A stretch of 64,000 nucleotides of DNA, from NCBI GenBank assembly GCA_964454025.1, contig CAYVRP010000019.1, forward strand, positions 1 to 64,000, written 5' to 3'. Numbering within the stretch: position 1 is the stretch's first letter; each line of letters starts with the position of its first letter. The notes under the pieces were generated by a model. The model ran no database searches. It had not been told where the DNA came from and saw nothing but the letters and a program-made list of their open reading frames with translations. Of this stretch, positions 26,330 to 35,422 are shown one piece after another. Source of the DNA: JAFGBI01 sp964454025 (lineage in GTDB: Bacteria; Myxococcota_A; Polyangia; Polyangiales; Polyangiaceae). Both the position numbers and the translations under genes were made by a program.

Positions 26330-27574
26330 CTACCGGGCCTCGGGCACGCGGTCGCCCTTGCCCACCACCACCACGCCCTTCTCGGACACGGTGAAGCCTC
26401 GCGCGCGATCGTGCTCGTGGTCGACGCCGATGTGGACGCCGGGGGGCACCCGCACGTTCTTGTCGATGATCGCGCGGCGCACCACCGCTTCGCGCCCGAC
26501 CTCTACGTCATCCATCAGCACCGAGTCCTCCACGAGCGCCCGGGTGTGGATGAGGCACCCCGTCGAAACCACGCTCCGCCGGACGACGCCCCCGGAGACG
26601 ATGACGCCGGCGCAGACGATCGAGTCGACCGCCATGCCGCGCCGGTCCTCGTCGTCGAACACGAACTTCGCGGGCGGGATCGAGGTCGCGAAGCTATGGA
26701 TGGGCCACTCTCGGTTGTACAGGTTGAAGATGGGGTGCACGCTGATGAGGTCCATCTGCGCCTCGTAGTAGGCGTCGAGCGTGCCGACGTCGCGCCAGTA
26801 GCCGTGATCACGCTCCGTCTCGCCCGGGACGTGGTTGTCCAGGAAGTCGTAGACGGCGGCGTCGCCGGAGTTGACGAGCATGGTGACGATGTTGCCCCCC
26901 ATGTCGTGCGCGCTGTCCGCGTTCTCGGCGTCGGCCTGGACCGCCTGCTCGAGGACCTCCCGCGTGAAGACGTAGTTGCCCATCGACGCGAAGATCTGGT
27001 CGGGGTGGCCGGGCAGCCCCGGCGTCTCCTGCGGCTTCTCGACGAAGCTCGCGATCCGTTGGTTGGCGCCCGGGGTCAGCACGCCGAAGCGGGAACACTC
27101 GGACCGCGGGACGCGCAGCCCCGCCACGGTCACCCCGGCGCCGGAATCGATGTGCGCCTGGACCATGGCCGAGGGGTCCATGCGGTAGATGTGGTCGGCG
27201 CCGAACACGCAGACGTAGTCGGGCTTCTCGTCGGCCAGGATGTTGAGGTTCTGGTAGATCGCGTCGGCGGAGCCCTCGAACCACCGCCGCCCGAGCCGCA
27301 TCTGCGCCGGGACGCTCATCACGTAGTTGTTGAGGAGCGGCGCCAGGCGCCAGGTCTGCGCGATGTGCCGATCCAGGCTGTGGCTCTTGTATTGGGTCAA
27401 CACGGCGATGCGCCGGTAACCGCTGTTGACCAGGTTCGACAGCGCGAAATCGATGAGGCGAAACGCGCCGCCGAACGGGACCGCGGGCTTCGCGCGGTCT
27501 CGCGTCAGAGGGGAGAGGCGATGGCCCTCTCCGCCCGCCAGGACCATTCCGAATACGTTGGGGGGCCGATACAT
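26330..27574 (-). CDS. glgC: Glucose-1-phosphate adenylyltransferase
   Basis: A 414-residue GlgC that makes ADP-glucose from ATP and glucose-1-phosphate for glycogen synthesis. Seen are the nucleotide-binding VLAGGEGHRLSPLTRDRAKPAVPFGG, LIDFALSNLVNSG, FEGSADAIYQN, FGADHIYRMD, SFVEKPQ (glucose-1-phosphate site) and YWRDVGTLDAYYEAQMDL. The C-terminal left-handed beta-helix contains SIVCAGVIVSGGVV and SVLMDDVEVGREAVVRRAIIDKNV. The start is the ATG complementary to 27572-27574; upstream codons are a Pro/Arg shadow. It would draw on glucose-1-phosphate released by the GH94 phosphorylase in this window. No other glycogen gene is adjacent. Confidence 0.97.
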   Translation of the reverse strand: MYRPPNVFGMVLAGGEGHRLSPLTRDRAKPAVPFGGAFRLIDFALSNLVNSGYRRIAVLTQYKSHSLDRHIAQTWRLAPLLNNYVMSVPAQMRLGRRWFEGSADAIYQNLNILADEKPDYVCVFGADHIYRMDPSAMVQAHIDSGAGVTVAGLRVPRSECSRFGVLTPGANQRIASFVEKPQETPGLPGHPDQIFASMGNYVFTREVLEQAVQADAENADSAHDMGGNIVTMLVNSGDAAVYDFLDNHVPGETERDHGYWRDVGTLDAYYEAQMDLISVHPIFNLYNREWPIHSFATSIPPAKFVFDDEDRRGMAVDSIVCAGVIVSGGVVRRSVVSTGCLIHTRALVEDSVLMDDVEVGREAVVRRAIIDKNVRVPPGVHIGVDHEHDRARGFTVSEKGVVVVGKGDRVPEAR

Positions 27575-28065
27575 GACGTGAGGCGATGCTGCACGACCGA
27601 GAGGTCGGGAGGCAATAGCGCCGCCGCGAGGCGGGAACCGCCACCTCGCGCGCGGCCGCGGGGGCGGCACCACCGACGCCGGGCGCTGGCGGGGCCTTCG
27701 GTTCCAGCACCAGCGGAACGCTGAGCCCGTGGCCGCGAGGGGACCCGCCCCCGATGGCCGCCTGTGCCCCGCGACGCGCGTCACGCCCCGTATCTCTCGC
27801 TCCCCCTCGTCCGAGCGCGGCGCGCCGCCGCGAGCGCGACGCTCGCGCCAGCGGGGCGGCCCGCGCGCGGCGCGTCCACTCGCGGCCGTCGGCGCCTGCG
27901 CCGCCCTGGCGCGTGCCACGACTCCGCTCGCCGCCGCCATCACGAGCGGCACGTCGCGTCGTCGAGCGCCGCCGCCGCGAGCGCGACGCCACCGCGAGCC
28001 GGCGCGGGCTCACGCGCGCGGCCCCGGGAGCAAAATCGCGACAGTCGAGCGGCCCTCGGTCTAGA
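27575..28065. other. Divergent intergenic region between glgC and the PEGA protein gene
   Basis: About 490 bases with no recognisable gene; all frames are Arg/Ala-rich. It carries a direct repeat of GCCGCCGCGAGCGCGACGC at about 27823 and 27970. Promoters of both divergent genes must lie here, but no clear elements are seen. Confidence 0.45.
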
Positions 28066-29112
28066 ATGGGGAAGATGTCGTCGCTCGCCGCGTTCTCCCG
28101 CAGCTTCCGCGCCCTGGCCTGGTCCTGCGCCGTCGCCACCGCGCTGCTCGGCGTCGCCCCCGTGAGAGCCCAGGACGCCGAGGATCCGGTGAAGCGGGCC
28201 CGGATGATGTTCCACCAGGGGCTCGAGCTGGAGCAGGCGGGCAACTGGGCCGGCGCCCTGAAGCTGTTCCGCGACGTGAGCCAGGTGAAGATGACGCCGC
28301 AGGTGCGCTTTCACATCGCGCTCTGCGAGGAGAACCTCGGCAAGCTGGTGGCGGCGCTGGGGGGCTACGAGCTGGCGCTCGCGGACGCCGACTCGGTGGG
28401 AGAGAGCTTCCGCGCGGAGGTGGAGGAGAAGATCGCCGCGCTGCGAGGCCGGATCCCGAAGCTGGTCATCGAGCGCGGTGACGGGGCGGAGGCCGCCAAG
28501 ATCGAGCTCGACGGGGTGCTGCTCGGCTCGAGCTCCATCGGGGTCGAGGTCCCGGTCGACCCCGGACCGCACGTGGTGACGGCCACGGCGCCCGGGCTCG
28601 AGGACTTCTCCACCACCATCGAGATCAGCGAGGGGACGACCGAGACGGTGAGCGTGACCCTCGCCGAGGCCGAGGTCGAGCCGGTGGAAGCGGAGCCGGT
28701 CGAGGAAGAGCCGGCGCCGCCGCCGGAGAAGGAGTTCCCGGTCGTCCCCGTCACGCTCATCGGCGGCGGCGGCGTCTTGCTGCTCGGCTCAGGCGCGATG
28801 CTCATCATGCGCTCGGTGGCCCTGAACGACTTCCGCAACCTCTGCCCCGGCGATCTCTGCCCCCCCAAGTCGCAGCTCAGCGACGCGGAGCAGGACGAGA
28901 TCGAGCAGAGCCGCTCGAGGGTGATGACCTACGGCGTCCTGTCGCCGGTGCTCGCCGTCACCGGGGTGGGCGCCGCCGGCGTGGGCGTGTTCCTCCTCGT
29001 CCGCGACTCGAAGGCCAAGCGGGAGGACGCGGACTCGGCGTCGGCCCGCGTGCTGATGACGCCCGCGCGCGGCCCGAACCGGTTCGGGCTCACGGTCCGC
29101 GGGCGCTTCTAG
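28066..29112 (+). CDS. TPR-PEGA domain membrane protein
   Basis: A 348-residue protein with an N-terminal export signal (hydrophobic about residues 15-33, cut after VRAQ). Helical TPR-like repeats lie at about 38-130 (MFHQGLELEQAGNWAGALKLF, FHIALCEENLGKLVAAL). A PEGA-type beta domain follows at about 140-205 (KIELDGVLLGSSS...VDPGPHVVTATAPGLEDF). An acidic Glu/Pro linker then leads to two hydrophobic segments (VTLIGGGGVLLLGSGAMLI and LAVTGVGAAGVGVFLLV). This is a common myxobacterial envelope architecture, usually of unknown function; PEGA domains are thought to mediate surface-layer or protein-protein contacts. Two ATG codons lie three codons apart (28066, 28075); the first is chosen without strong ribosome-site support. 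Confidence 0.82.
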   Translation: MGKMSSLAAFSRSFRALAWSCAVATALLGVAPVRAQDAEDPVKRARMMFHQGLELEQAGNWAGALKLFRDVSQVKMTPQVRFHIALCEENLGKLVAALGGYELALADADSVGESFRAEVEEKIAALRGRIPKLVIERGDGAEAAKIELDGVLLGSSSIGVEVPVDPGPHVVTATAPGLEDFSTTIEISEGTTETVSVTLAEAEVEPVEAEPVEEEPAPPPEKEFPVVPVTLIGGGGVLLLGSGAMLIMRSVALNDFRNLCPGDLCPPKSQLSDAEQDEIEQSRSRVMTYGVLSPVLAVTGVGAAGVGVFLLVRDSKAKREDADSASARVLMTPARGPNRFGLTVRGRF

Positions 29113-29217
29113 CCGTCGCCGGGCTCTCGACACGCGGCCCGGGGCGACGCCCTGCCCGCGGCGGGCAGGACCAGCCGTTCGCGACGGCAGCCCGCCCCCT
29201 GGCCGGGGCAAGCTCCC

Positions 29218-30807
29218 TCAGAACCCGGGATCTTGCTTGTTCCAGCCTTCGTTCTTGGGCTTGGGCGTGGTGAGCAGCGGCCGCGTCGTGCCGACGGTGG
29301 GCGCGGTCGCCGGGAGCCGCGCGACGGGCGCCGTGTCCGAGGGGGCCGGCGCCGTCTCCGTCGCCGCTGGCTCGGCGGGCGAGGCCGTCGACGCCACCGC
29401 CTCCACCGAGGGGGTCGGCGCCGTCGCCGGCGTGGGCCGGGCGCTGCTGGCGGCGACCACCGAGCTCGCGGCGCCGGCCGTGGTGCCCGCATGCTCGCGG
29501 GCGCCGCCGCTCATGGCGACGACCACGAAACCTCCGCCCAGCGCGACCACCCCGGCCACGGCGACGTACAGCGCCAGTCGACGCCGCCCGGGCGCGGGCA
29601 GCGGGGCGTCGGCCTCGACCACGTCGAGCGTGTTCGGCACCGCCAGGACCGCCGCCGCGTCGTGCGGCGCCGAGGGCAGGACACCCCGACTGGAGGTGAT
29701 CCCGGAGCCCCCCGGTCCGGTCACCGAGGACAGCGTCGAGTGGGTGCCCGTCTGCTGGGGCGGGCGCAGGTTCCGTTGCTCCTCGAGCACCTGGCGGTCC
29801 GCCAGGTCGAGCGCGTGCTGGAGCGCGGCCCGTCGCTCTTCGCGGCGGTCACCGAAGAGCGACTTGACGAACGTGCCCACGTCCTCGTCGGTGCTCGCGC
29901 GCATCGTCGCCGGCAACGCGTCGAGCGCCCGCAGCATGTCGTTGGCGGTGGCGAAGCGCTTGGCCGGGTCCTTGGCGAGCGCCTGGAGCACCACCTTCTC
30001 GAGCGGCAGCGGGTAGCCCTGGATGATCTTGCTCGGGGCGACGACGGGCTCCGGCGAGCAGATGCTGTACATCGTGGCCGCCTCCGACTCCCGGCGCAGC
30101 GGGTGCTTGCCGGTGGTCAGGGCGTACAGCACGATCCCGAGGGCGAAGACGTCGACCCGTCGGTCGATGTCCGCCCCCTTCACCTGCTCGGGGGCCATGT
30201 AGGCGACCTTGCCCTTGATCTGGCCCGCGACCGTGGCCCCGCCACCGATCGCCGTCGCCTTGGCGATGCCGAAATCGACGACCTTGGTGACCCCGTCGTA
30301 GGTGACCAAGATGTTCTGCGGGGACACGTCGCGGTGAACGAGCCCCACGAGCTTCCCGTCGCGATCCCGGAGCTCGTGCGCGGCGTGCAGCCCGGCCCCG
30401 GCCTGGATGATGATGCGCACCGCGATGGGCAGAGGGATCCCGCCCCCCTTCTTGGCCGCCTTCATCAGCTGGTTCAGCGGGACCCCGTCCACCATCTCCA
30501 TGACCAGGTAGAGGATCCCGTCCTCCTCCCCGAGGTCCATGATCTCGACGACGTGCGGGTGGCGGATCTGCGAAGCCAGGGACGCCTCGTCGAGGAACAT
30601 CTGCTCGAACTGGTCGTCCTCGCTGAGCTTCGGGAGCATGGTCTTGATGGCGACGATCTTCTGGAACCCCCGGGTCCCCTTGAGGCGCGCCGCCCAGACC
30701 ATCGCCATCCCGCCCGCCGCGATCGGCATCAGGAGCTCGTAGCGACCGAGCACGTGCCCGGCGCCGATGTCGCCTGCTGCGTTCACGAACTCGGAGGCGG
30801 AGGTCAC
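29218..30807 (-). CDS. Membrane Ser/Thr protein kinase
   Basis: A 529-residue eukaryote-like kinase. The kinase domain lies at about 22-300: glycine-rich loop PIAAGGMAMVWAA, VAIKTML Lys, catalytic loop HRDVSPQNILV, VVDFGIAKA, GKVAYMAPEQVKG, and ALAKDPAKRFATANDML near the end. A Pro/Ser linker follows, then one membrane span (LALYVAVAGVVALGGGFVVV) at about 411-430. The outer tail is an Ala/Thr/Pro-rich stalk without a folded domain, ending in KNEGWNKQDPGF. All catalytic residues are present. The HRDVSPQN form is common in Myxococcota kinases. The GTG complementary to 30805-30807 is preferred to an ATG 20 codons upstream because the extra residues lack family character; this is uncertain. Confidence 0.92.
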   Translation of the reverse strand: MTSASEFVNAAGDIGAGHVLGRYELLMPIAAGGMAMVWAARLKGTRGFQKIVAIKTMLPKLSEDDQFEQMFLDEASLASQIRHPHVVEIMDLGEEDGILYLVMEMVDGVPLNQLMKAAKKGGGIPLPIAVRIIIQAGAGLHAAHELRDRDGKLVGLVHRDVSPQNILVTYDGVTKVVDFGIAKATAIGGGATVAGQIKGKVAYMAPEQVKGADIDRRVDVFALGIVLYALTTGKHPLRRESEAATMYSICSPEPVVAPSKIIQGYPLPLEKVVLQALAKDPAKRFATANDMLRALDALPATMRASTDEDVGTFVKSLFGDRREERRAALQHALDLADRQVLEEQRNLRPPQQTGTHSTLSSVTGPGGSGITSSRGVLPSAPHDAAAVLAVPNTLDVVEADAPLPAPGRRRLALYVAVAGVVALGGGFVVVAMSGGAREHAGTTAGAASSVVAASSARPTPATAPTPSVEAVASTASPAEPAATETAPAPSDTAPVARLPATAPTVGTTRPLLTTPKPKNEGWNKQDPGF

Positions 30808-31119
30808 TACACGTCCAGTCTGACAAACCCCGGCCGCGCGTTCAAGCACCGGAGCCGCTGTGATCACGGCCCGCGCTCGCGAGGCCAGGGCCGGCCCCGG
30901 GCGTCATGAACCGACACGGCCGCGGCGTCCATCACGATCTCCGGACCGGCGTCGCGAGCCGAAGGAACCCTTGCGCCTGGCGGCGACGTCCGCCACCACG
31001 CCTCCGGACGCGCGGGCACCGGGACGACGAGGTGCGTCATGTTGCCCGCGCGAGCGACGGTGCCGCGCGACGGTGCCGGCCCGCGGCCGGGGACCCGGCG
31101 CGCGCCCGCCCCGGCGCCG
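30808..31119. other. Intergenic, no gene recognised
   Basis: About 310 bases between the kinase and the phosphoesterase gene, both on the minus strand. The frames are Arg/Pro-rich shadows; nothing regulatory is evident apart from a TTGTCA-like element close to the kinase start. Confidence 0.4.
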
Positions 31120-32064
31120 CTAGCGGACGGCCCGGAGTCGTCGCTGCTCGCGCCGAACGGCGGACGCGGCGCGCCGGTAGCGGCGCCGCGCCGAAGGGGG
31201 GCGGCCGGCGAAGCCACGCTGCTCCGCGTGCGCCTCGCGGAACCCGCCCGGCGGTTGCCCAAGCTCGAAGATCGTGACCTCGCGACGCCCGCGCTCGCCC
31301 AGCCGGAACGGGACCACCGCCGCCCCCACACCAGCACCTACATACACCGCCCCGGCCCCCCCCGCCGCCCTCGAGCCGTAGAGGCCGTGCACGTAGCGGT
31401 GACCGACGAGCCGTCCGAGCACCAGCTCGTGCAGCCGCGCCACGGTCACCTGGCCGGCGTGAGTGTGGCCGCTCAACACCAGCGGCACGCCCGCCGACCA
31501 CAGCTCCTCCGCCGCCTCGGCGAGGTGAGAGAGGCCGACGCTCGGCAGATCCCGGCGCAGACCCCGGACCGCGCGAGCGACGTCCGCCTGCCCCGTGTAG
31601 GCGTCATCGAGCCCGACCACCTGGAGCCGCTGGTGGCGAATGGTGAGGGTGGTCACCGCGTTGTTGAGCACCGCCGCCCCGCTGCGCTCGAGCGTGCGCG
31701 CGACCTCCACCGCCCCGGCCCAGTGATCGTGGTTGCCGAGCACGCACACGACCGGCGCGGGTATCGAGCGGATCGTCTCGGCGAGCGCGGCGAGGTGGAG
31801 CTGGCTGTGGCAGACGAAGTCCCCGGTGATGACCACGAGATCCGGGTCGAGCGAGCCCGCGATGCGCACGGCCGCTTGCTGCACCTCGATCGGCGTCACG
31901 GTCCCGACGTGGAGATCGGTGAGGTGCACGAGGCGGACGCGGTCGAGCAGCCCGACGTGCCGCGCGGGACCCGCGAAGCGTCGGACCTCGAAGCGCTCGG
32001 CGACGTCCGAACCCCAGAGGCGAAGGGCACTGCGCGCGACCCGCGCGCCGACGATCCGCAGCAT
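31120..32064 (-). CDS. Calcineurin-like metallophosphoesterase (YkuE-type)
   Basis: A 314-residue protein with the full dinuclear metallophosphoesterase motif set: DLHVGT (D-x-H), GDFVC (GD), LGNHDHWAG (GNHD), a later LVLSGHTHAGQV (GHTHxG), and a His within the middle block. This matches YkuE/YaeI-like phosphodiesterases, often membrane-associated and acting on lipid or nucleotide phosphates. The N-terminus here is basic and amphipathic but has no clear span. The C-terminal roughly 45 residues are Arg-rich. The preferred start is the ATG complementary to 32062-32064; a TTG five codons upstream is the alternative. Confidence 0.9.
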   Translation of the reverse strand: MLRIVGARVARSALRLWGSDVAERFEVRRFAGPARHVGLLDRVRLVHLTDLHVGTVTPIEVQQAAVRIAGSLDPDLVVITGDFVCHSQLHLAALAETIRSIPAPVVCVLGNHDHWAGAVEVARTLERSGAAVLNNAVTTLTIRHQRLQVVGLDDAYTGQADVARAVRGLRRDLPSVGLSHLAEAAEELWSAGVPLVLSGHTHAGQVTVARLHELVLGRLVGHRYVHGLYGSRAAGGAGAVYVGAGVGAAVVPFRLGERGRREVTIFELGQPPGGFREAHAEQRGFAGRPPSARRRYRRAASAVRREQRRLRAVR

Positions 32065-32181
32065 GGGACGAGAGGTCAATCTAGCGCAGGCCGCACCGCG
32101 AGACGAGCGCGCAGGACGGCACCTTCACCGCCGCGGCCGTGACCGCAGCGTCACCGGGCCGCGGCCGCGGTCCGGAGCCCT

Positions 32182-32940
32182 TCATCCGGCCCGGTCCCGG
32201 GGCGTCCCCGGCGCGATCGTCCCGGGTTGGGGCGGGCGCGCGGGAAAGAAGACGGGCAGGCGCGGACCGCCCGAGATCGTCCGCGCCGTGATGGACGCTC
32301 GGTACGCGAGCACCTCGCCCCCATGGGCCACGGCGCGGCGCAAGGCGGCGCCGTACGCGGGATCGATGGCGTCGGCCGGCGCCAGCGCTCGCGCGTCGCT
32401 GCGCGCGACGAAGAAGAGCTGGACCGCCCGGTCGCCGGCGGCGGCGAGGCGTTCGCGCTCCGCCCGGTGCCGCCCGCCCCGGGCGGTCCCCGCGTCCGGG
32501 AAGCCCACGAGCCCCGCCCCGAGCCCCAGGGTAGCGCTCTTGATCTCGACGAAGCAGCGGTCGCGACCGCGGCGCAGGAGCAGATCGAGGCGGGCGCCGT
32601 TGCCGACGGGCACCTCGCGACGGAGCTCGGAGTAGCCGGCGAGCTCCGGCAAGCGGCCGCGCCCGATGGCCTCGGCGACCACCGCGTTGGCGAGCGCGGG
32701 GTTGACGAAGATCCGTGCCCTGCCGACATCGATGACCTGCCAGGTGTAGGCCAGGCGCCGCCCGACGGCGTCGGCCCGCGTCAGCCAACCGATGGCGCCG
32801 GGCTCGAGGCAAGTCCGCATCGAGCCCGGGTTGGCGCAGTGGGCGGTGACGACGGAGCCGTCCCCGAGCACGAAGTCGGCGAGGAATCGCCGGTAGCGAC
32901 GGAGGAGGTGTCCCGCGACGACGGGGCCGGGGTAACGCAT
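32182..32940 (-). CDS. sfsA: SfsA-family protein (DNA/RNA nuclease-like)
   Basis: A 252-residue SfsA homologue. Seen are VVAGHLLRRYRRFLADFVLGDG, TAHCANPGSMRTCLEPGA (the family's HCPNTGSM-like block), VNPALANAVVAEA, LRREVPVGNGARLDLLLRRG and CFVEIKSATL with the E-x-K of a PD-(D/E)XK-like nuclease centre. VQLFFVARSDARALAPADAIDPAYGAALRRA closes the domain (given here by start and end). E. coli SfsA was named for stimulation of sugar fermentation and binds nucleic acid; its physiological role is unsettled. The start is the ATG complementary to 32938-32940; the open frame upstream has no family similarity. It is divergent from the CBM3 lipoprotein gene. Confidence 0.93.
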   Translation of the reverse strand: MRYPGPVVAGHLLRRYRRFLADFVLGDGSVVTAHCANPGSMRTCLEPGAIGWLTRADAVGRRLAYTWQVIDVGRARIFVNPALANAVVAEAIGRGRLPELAGYSELRREVPVGNGARLDLLLRRGRDRCFVEIKSATLGLGAGLVGFPDAGTARGGRHRAERERLAAAGDRAVQLFFVARSDARALAPADAIDPAYGAALRRAVAHGGEVLAYRASITARTISGGPRLPVFFPARPPQPGTIAPGTPRDRAG

Positions 32941-33133
32941 CGCCAGGCTCGACCGAGCCTGAGCTTGGGGCAGGGGGCAAAGGCGGTCGAGCCCCGCGGA
33001 GCCCCGAGGCCGGCGAGCGCCCGGCCCTCGCCTCGTCGGCGCCCGCGCGGTGACGCGGCGGCCCGGTGACGACCCGTTGGGCGTCGAGCCGTCGTGGGGT
33101 ATCGTTCCGGCGCCGCGCCTCTCGGCCCCAGCC

Positions 33134-35398
33134 ATGATCGCCTCCAGTCCGCGCCATCGGCGGCCCGCCCGGCGGGCGTGGGCCCCGACGTCCGTGCTCG
33201 TCGGGACCTGGCTCGGGTGCGCCTGCAACCCCTACGACCCGTCGCTGCTCTACGCCGACGGCGCGGAGGCGCCCGGCACGTGCTTCGACGGTGAGCTGAG
33301 CGTCGGCGAGACGGACACCGACTGCGGCGGCGACGACTGCCAGCCCTGCACCGCCGAGGCCCGGTGCCGCCGCCCCTCCGACTGCGAGCGCCAGGTCTGC
33401 GCGGGCGGCGTCTGCCAGGCGGCGTCCTGCGACGACGAGGTCCAGAACGGCCTCGAGAGCGACGAGGACTGCGGCGGCGACTGCCCGCCGTGCGGCGTGG
33501 GCGAGGGCTGCGCGGTCGCCGCCGACTGTACCAGCGGGGTCTGCCGCGCGGACGAGTGCCAGGCTCCCGCGTGCGACGACGGCCGGCAGAACGGCGCGGA
33601 GAGCGACACCGACTGCGGAGGCCCCACCGGCGCGGATGGGTGCGCGCGCTGCGAGGTCGGCGACTCCTGCTCGCTCGATCGCGACTGCGTGGCGGAGCTG
33701 GAGTGCGACCCGACGAGCCTCACCTGCGTCGCCACCACCTGCGGCAACAGCCGGCAGGACGCGGACGAGACGGACCTGGACTGCGGCGGGCGCCGGTGCC
33801 CCCCCTGCGAGGCAGGCGAGAGCTGCCTGATCGACGCGGACTGCGCGGCGGGCACCGTGTGCGAGGCCCTCGCGTGCCTCGTCGCCACCTGCCTCGACGA
33901 GGCGCGATCTGGAGACGAAACCGGCGTGGACTGCGGCGGCCCCGACTGCCAGCCGTGCCCGGTGGGCGAACGCTGCCTGACCACCACGGACTGCGCCGCA
34001 GGCGCAGTCTGCCAGGGGCTCGCCTGCGTGCCCGCGGCCTGCGCCAACGGCGCCGAGGACGGCGGCGAAACCGGCGCCGACTGCGGCGGCCCCGACTGCG
34101 CCCCCTGCCCCGCCGGCGAGGGATGCGCGAGTGACGACGACTGCGAAGCCGGCACCCTCTGCCAGGATCGCATCTGCGTCCCCCGCGCCTCCTGCTCGGA
34201 CGGCGAGCAGAACGGGCTGGAGTCGGGGGTGGACTGCGGGGGCGAGGAGTGCGCCCCCTGTCCGCTGGGGCAGCCCTGCCGGGTGGCGGACGACTGCGCC
34301 CCCGGCGGCCTCTGCCTGGAGCTCGTCTGTCGTGCCGAGTCCTGCGCGGACGGGGAGGTGAGCGCGCGCGAGACGGGCACCGATTGCGGCGGCCCCGACT
34401 GCAACCCCTGCCCCGCAGGGCAAGGCTGCACCGTGGCGACCGACTGCGCCGGCGGGACGGAGTGCGTGGATCTCACCTGCCGCCCGGAGTCGTGCACCGA
34501 CGGCGCCCTCGGCCCGGGCGAGACGGGACCCGACTGCGGCGGGCCCGACTGCGGTCCCTGCCCGCAGGGCGAGGGGTGCGAGGAGACGACCGACTGCGTG
34601 GCGGGCAACGTCTGCCAGCGCCTGCGGTGCGTTCCGACCTCCTGCGCCGATGGGGCGCCCGGGGACGGCGAAACCGACCTCGACTGCGGTGGACCCGACT
34701 GCAACCCCTGCCACAGCGGCGGCGCCTGCGTCCTCGATCGTGACTGCGTCGAGGGCACCGCCTGCGTCGGGGGCGAGTGCGAGGTGACCACGTGCCTCGA
34801 CGGCGCCCTGAGCGCTGGTGAGACCGACGTGGACTGCGGCGGCGCGGACTGCGATCCTTGCCAGGTCGGCGAGGGCTGCACCACCGGCCCCGATTGCCTC
34901 ACCGGGGCCTGCAACGCGGGGACCGGGGCCTGCGCCGGACCATCGGTGCTCTACCAGCGGGGGAGCGACTCCGTCGACATCCGCGCCACGGTCCTGCTCG
35001 TGAACGACGACGACCGGGCGATCCCGCTGCCCAGCCTCGAGCTCCGCTACTACTTCACCCGGGACACGGGCACCCTCCCGGCCGACCCGCGCTTCAGCTG
35101 CTACGTGTACGAGAACGGCTGCTCCACGGTGTCCTCCTCCTTCACCACGCTCCCGACCGCCGAGCGCACGCCGACGGCGGACACCTACCTGTCCATCCGC
35201 TTCTCCGCCGGGACCCTGCCCGGAAACGGGCAGTCCGCCGCGCTCGAGTTCAACGTCGACCGCGAGCCGACCGGGGGCACGCCCTTCACCCTGACCAACG
35301 ACTTCTCCTACGTCGGCACGGCCACGAGGTTCACGGCCAACGATCGCATCACCCTCTACCTCGACGGCGTGCGGATCTGGGGGCGGGAGCCCGGCTGA
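33134..35398 (+). CDS. Lipoprotein with 11 Cys-rich modules and a C-terminal CBM3 cellulose-binding domain
   Basis: A 754-residue lipoprotein. A basic N-terminus (residues 1-14) and a short hydrophobic core end at a lipobox-like WLGC (Cys29). Residues about 45-605 are 11 head-to-tail modules of about 50 residues with the pattern DGxxxxxExxxDCGGxxCxPCxxGxxCxxxxDCxxGxxCxxxxC, that is eight or so cysteines each, giving a long disulfide-rigid stalk. Residues about 606-754 match family 3 carbohydrate-binding modules: LELRYYFTRDTG near the start, FSAGTLPGNGQSAALEFNVD in the middle, NDFSYVGTATRFTANDRITL and YLDGVRIWGREPG at the end. CBM3 binds crystalline cellulose or chitin. It is probably displayed on the outer surface to hold cells to cellulose. 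Convergent with a GH1 beta-glucosidase gene 24 bases away. No catalytic domain is present. Confidence 0.92.
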   Translation: MIASSPRHRRPARRAWAPTSVLVGTWLGCACNPYDPSLLYADGAEAPGTCFDGELSVGETDTDCGGDDCQPCTAEARCRRPSDCERQVCAGGVCQAASCDDEVQNGLESDEDCGGDCPPCGVGEGCAVAADCTSGVCRADECQAPACDDGRQNGAESDTDCGGPTGADGCARCEVGDSCSLDRDCVAELECDPTSLTCVATTCGNSRQDADETDLDCGGRRCPPCEAGESCLIDADCAAGTVCEALACLVATCLDEARSGDETGVDCGGPDCQPCPVGERCLTTTDCAAGAVCQGLACVPAACANGAEDGGETGADCGGPDCAPCPAGEGCASDDDCEAGTLCQDRICVPRASCSDGEQNGLESGVDCGGEECAPCPLGQPCRVADDCAPGGLCLELVCRAESCADGEVSARETGTDCGGPDCNPCPAGQGCTVATDCAGGTECVDLTCRPESCTDGALGPGETGPDCGGPDCGPCPQGEGCEETTDCVAGNVCQRLRCVPTSCADGAPGDGETDLDCGGPDCNPCHSGGACVLDRDCVEGTACVGGECEVTTCLDGALSAGETDVDCGGADCDPCQVGEGCTTGPDCLTGACNAGTGACAGPSVLYQRGSDSVDIRATVLLVNDDDRAIPLPSLELRYYFTRDTGTLPADPRFSCYVYENGCSTVSSSFTTLPTAERTPTADTYLSIRFSAGTLPGNGQSAALEFNVDREPTGGTPFTLTNDFSYVGTATRFTANDRITLYLDGVRIWGREPG

Positions 35399-35422
35399 CG
35401 CCCCCACGCGGCGCGGCGAGCC

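Noticed and set aside
27729..28064. 111-codon plus ORF in the glgC-PEGA intergenic region
   Set aside because: Arg/Pro/Ala-rich, no similarity, and it would overlap the promoter space of two divergent genes.
33250..34930. CRISPR-like periodicity in the Cys-rich stalk DNA
   Set aside because: The roughly 150-bp period is a coding repeat with diverged units and no constant short repeat or unique spacers; it translates to Cys modules.
32081..35407. 1108-codon minus-strand open frame opposite the CBM3 lipoprotein
   Set aside because: Same effect: the GC-rich Cys repeats on the plus strand leave the antisense frame open. Composition is low-complexity, and the plus reading has a lipobox and a CBM3.
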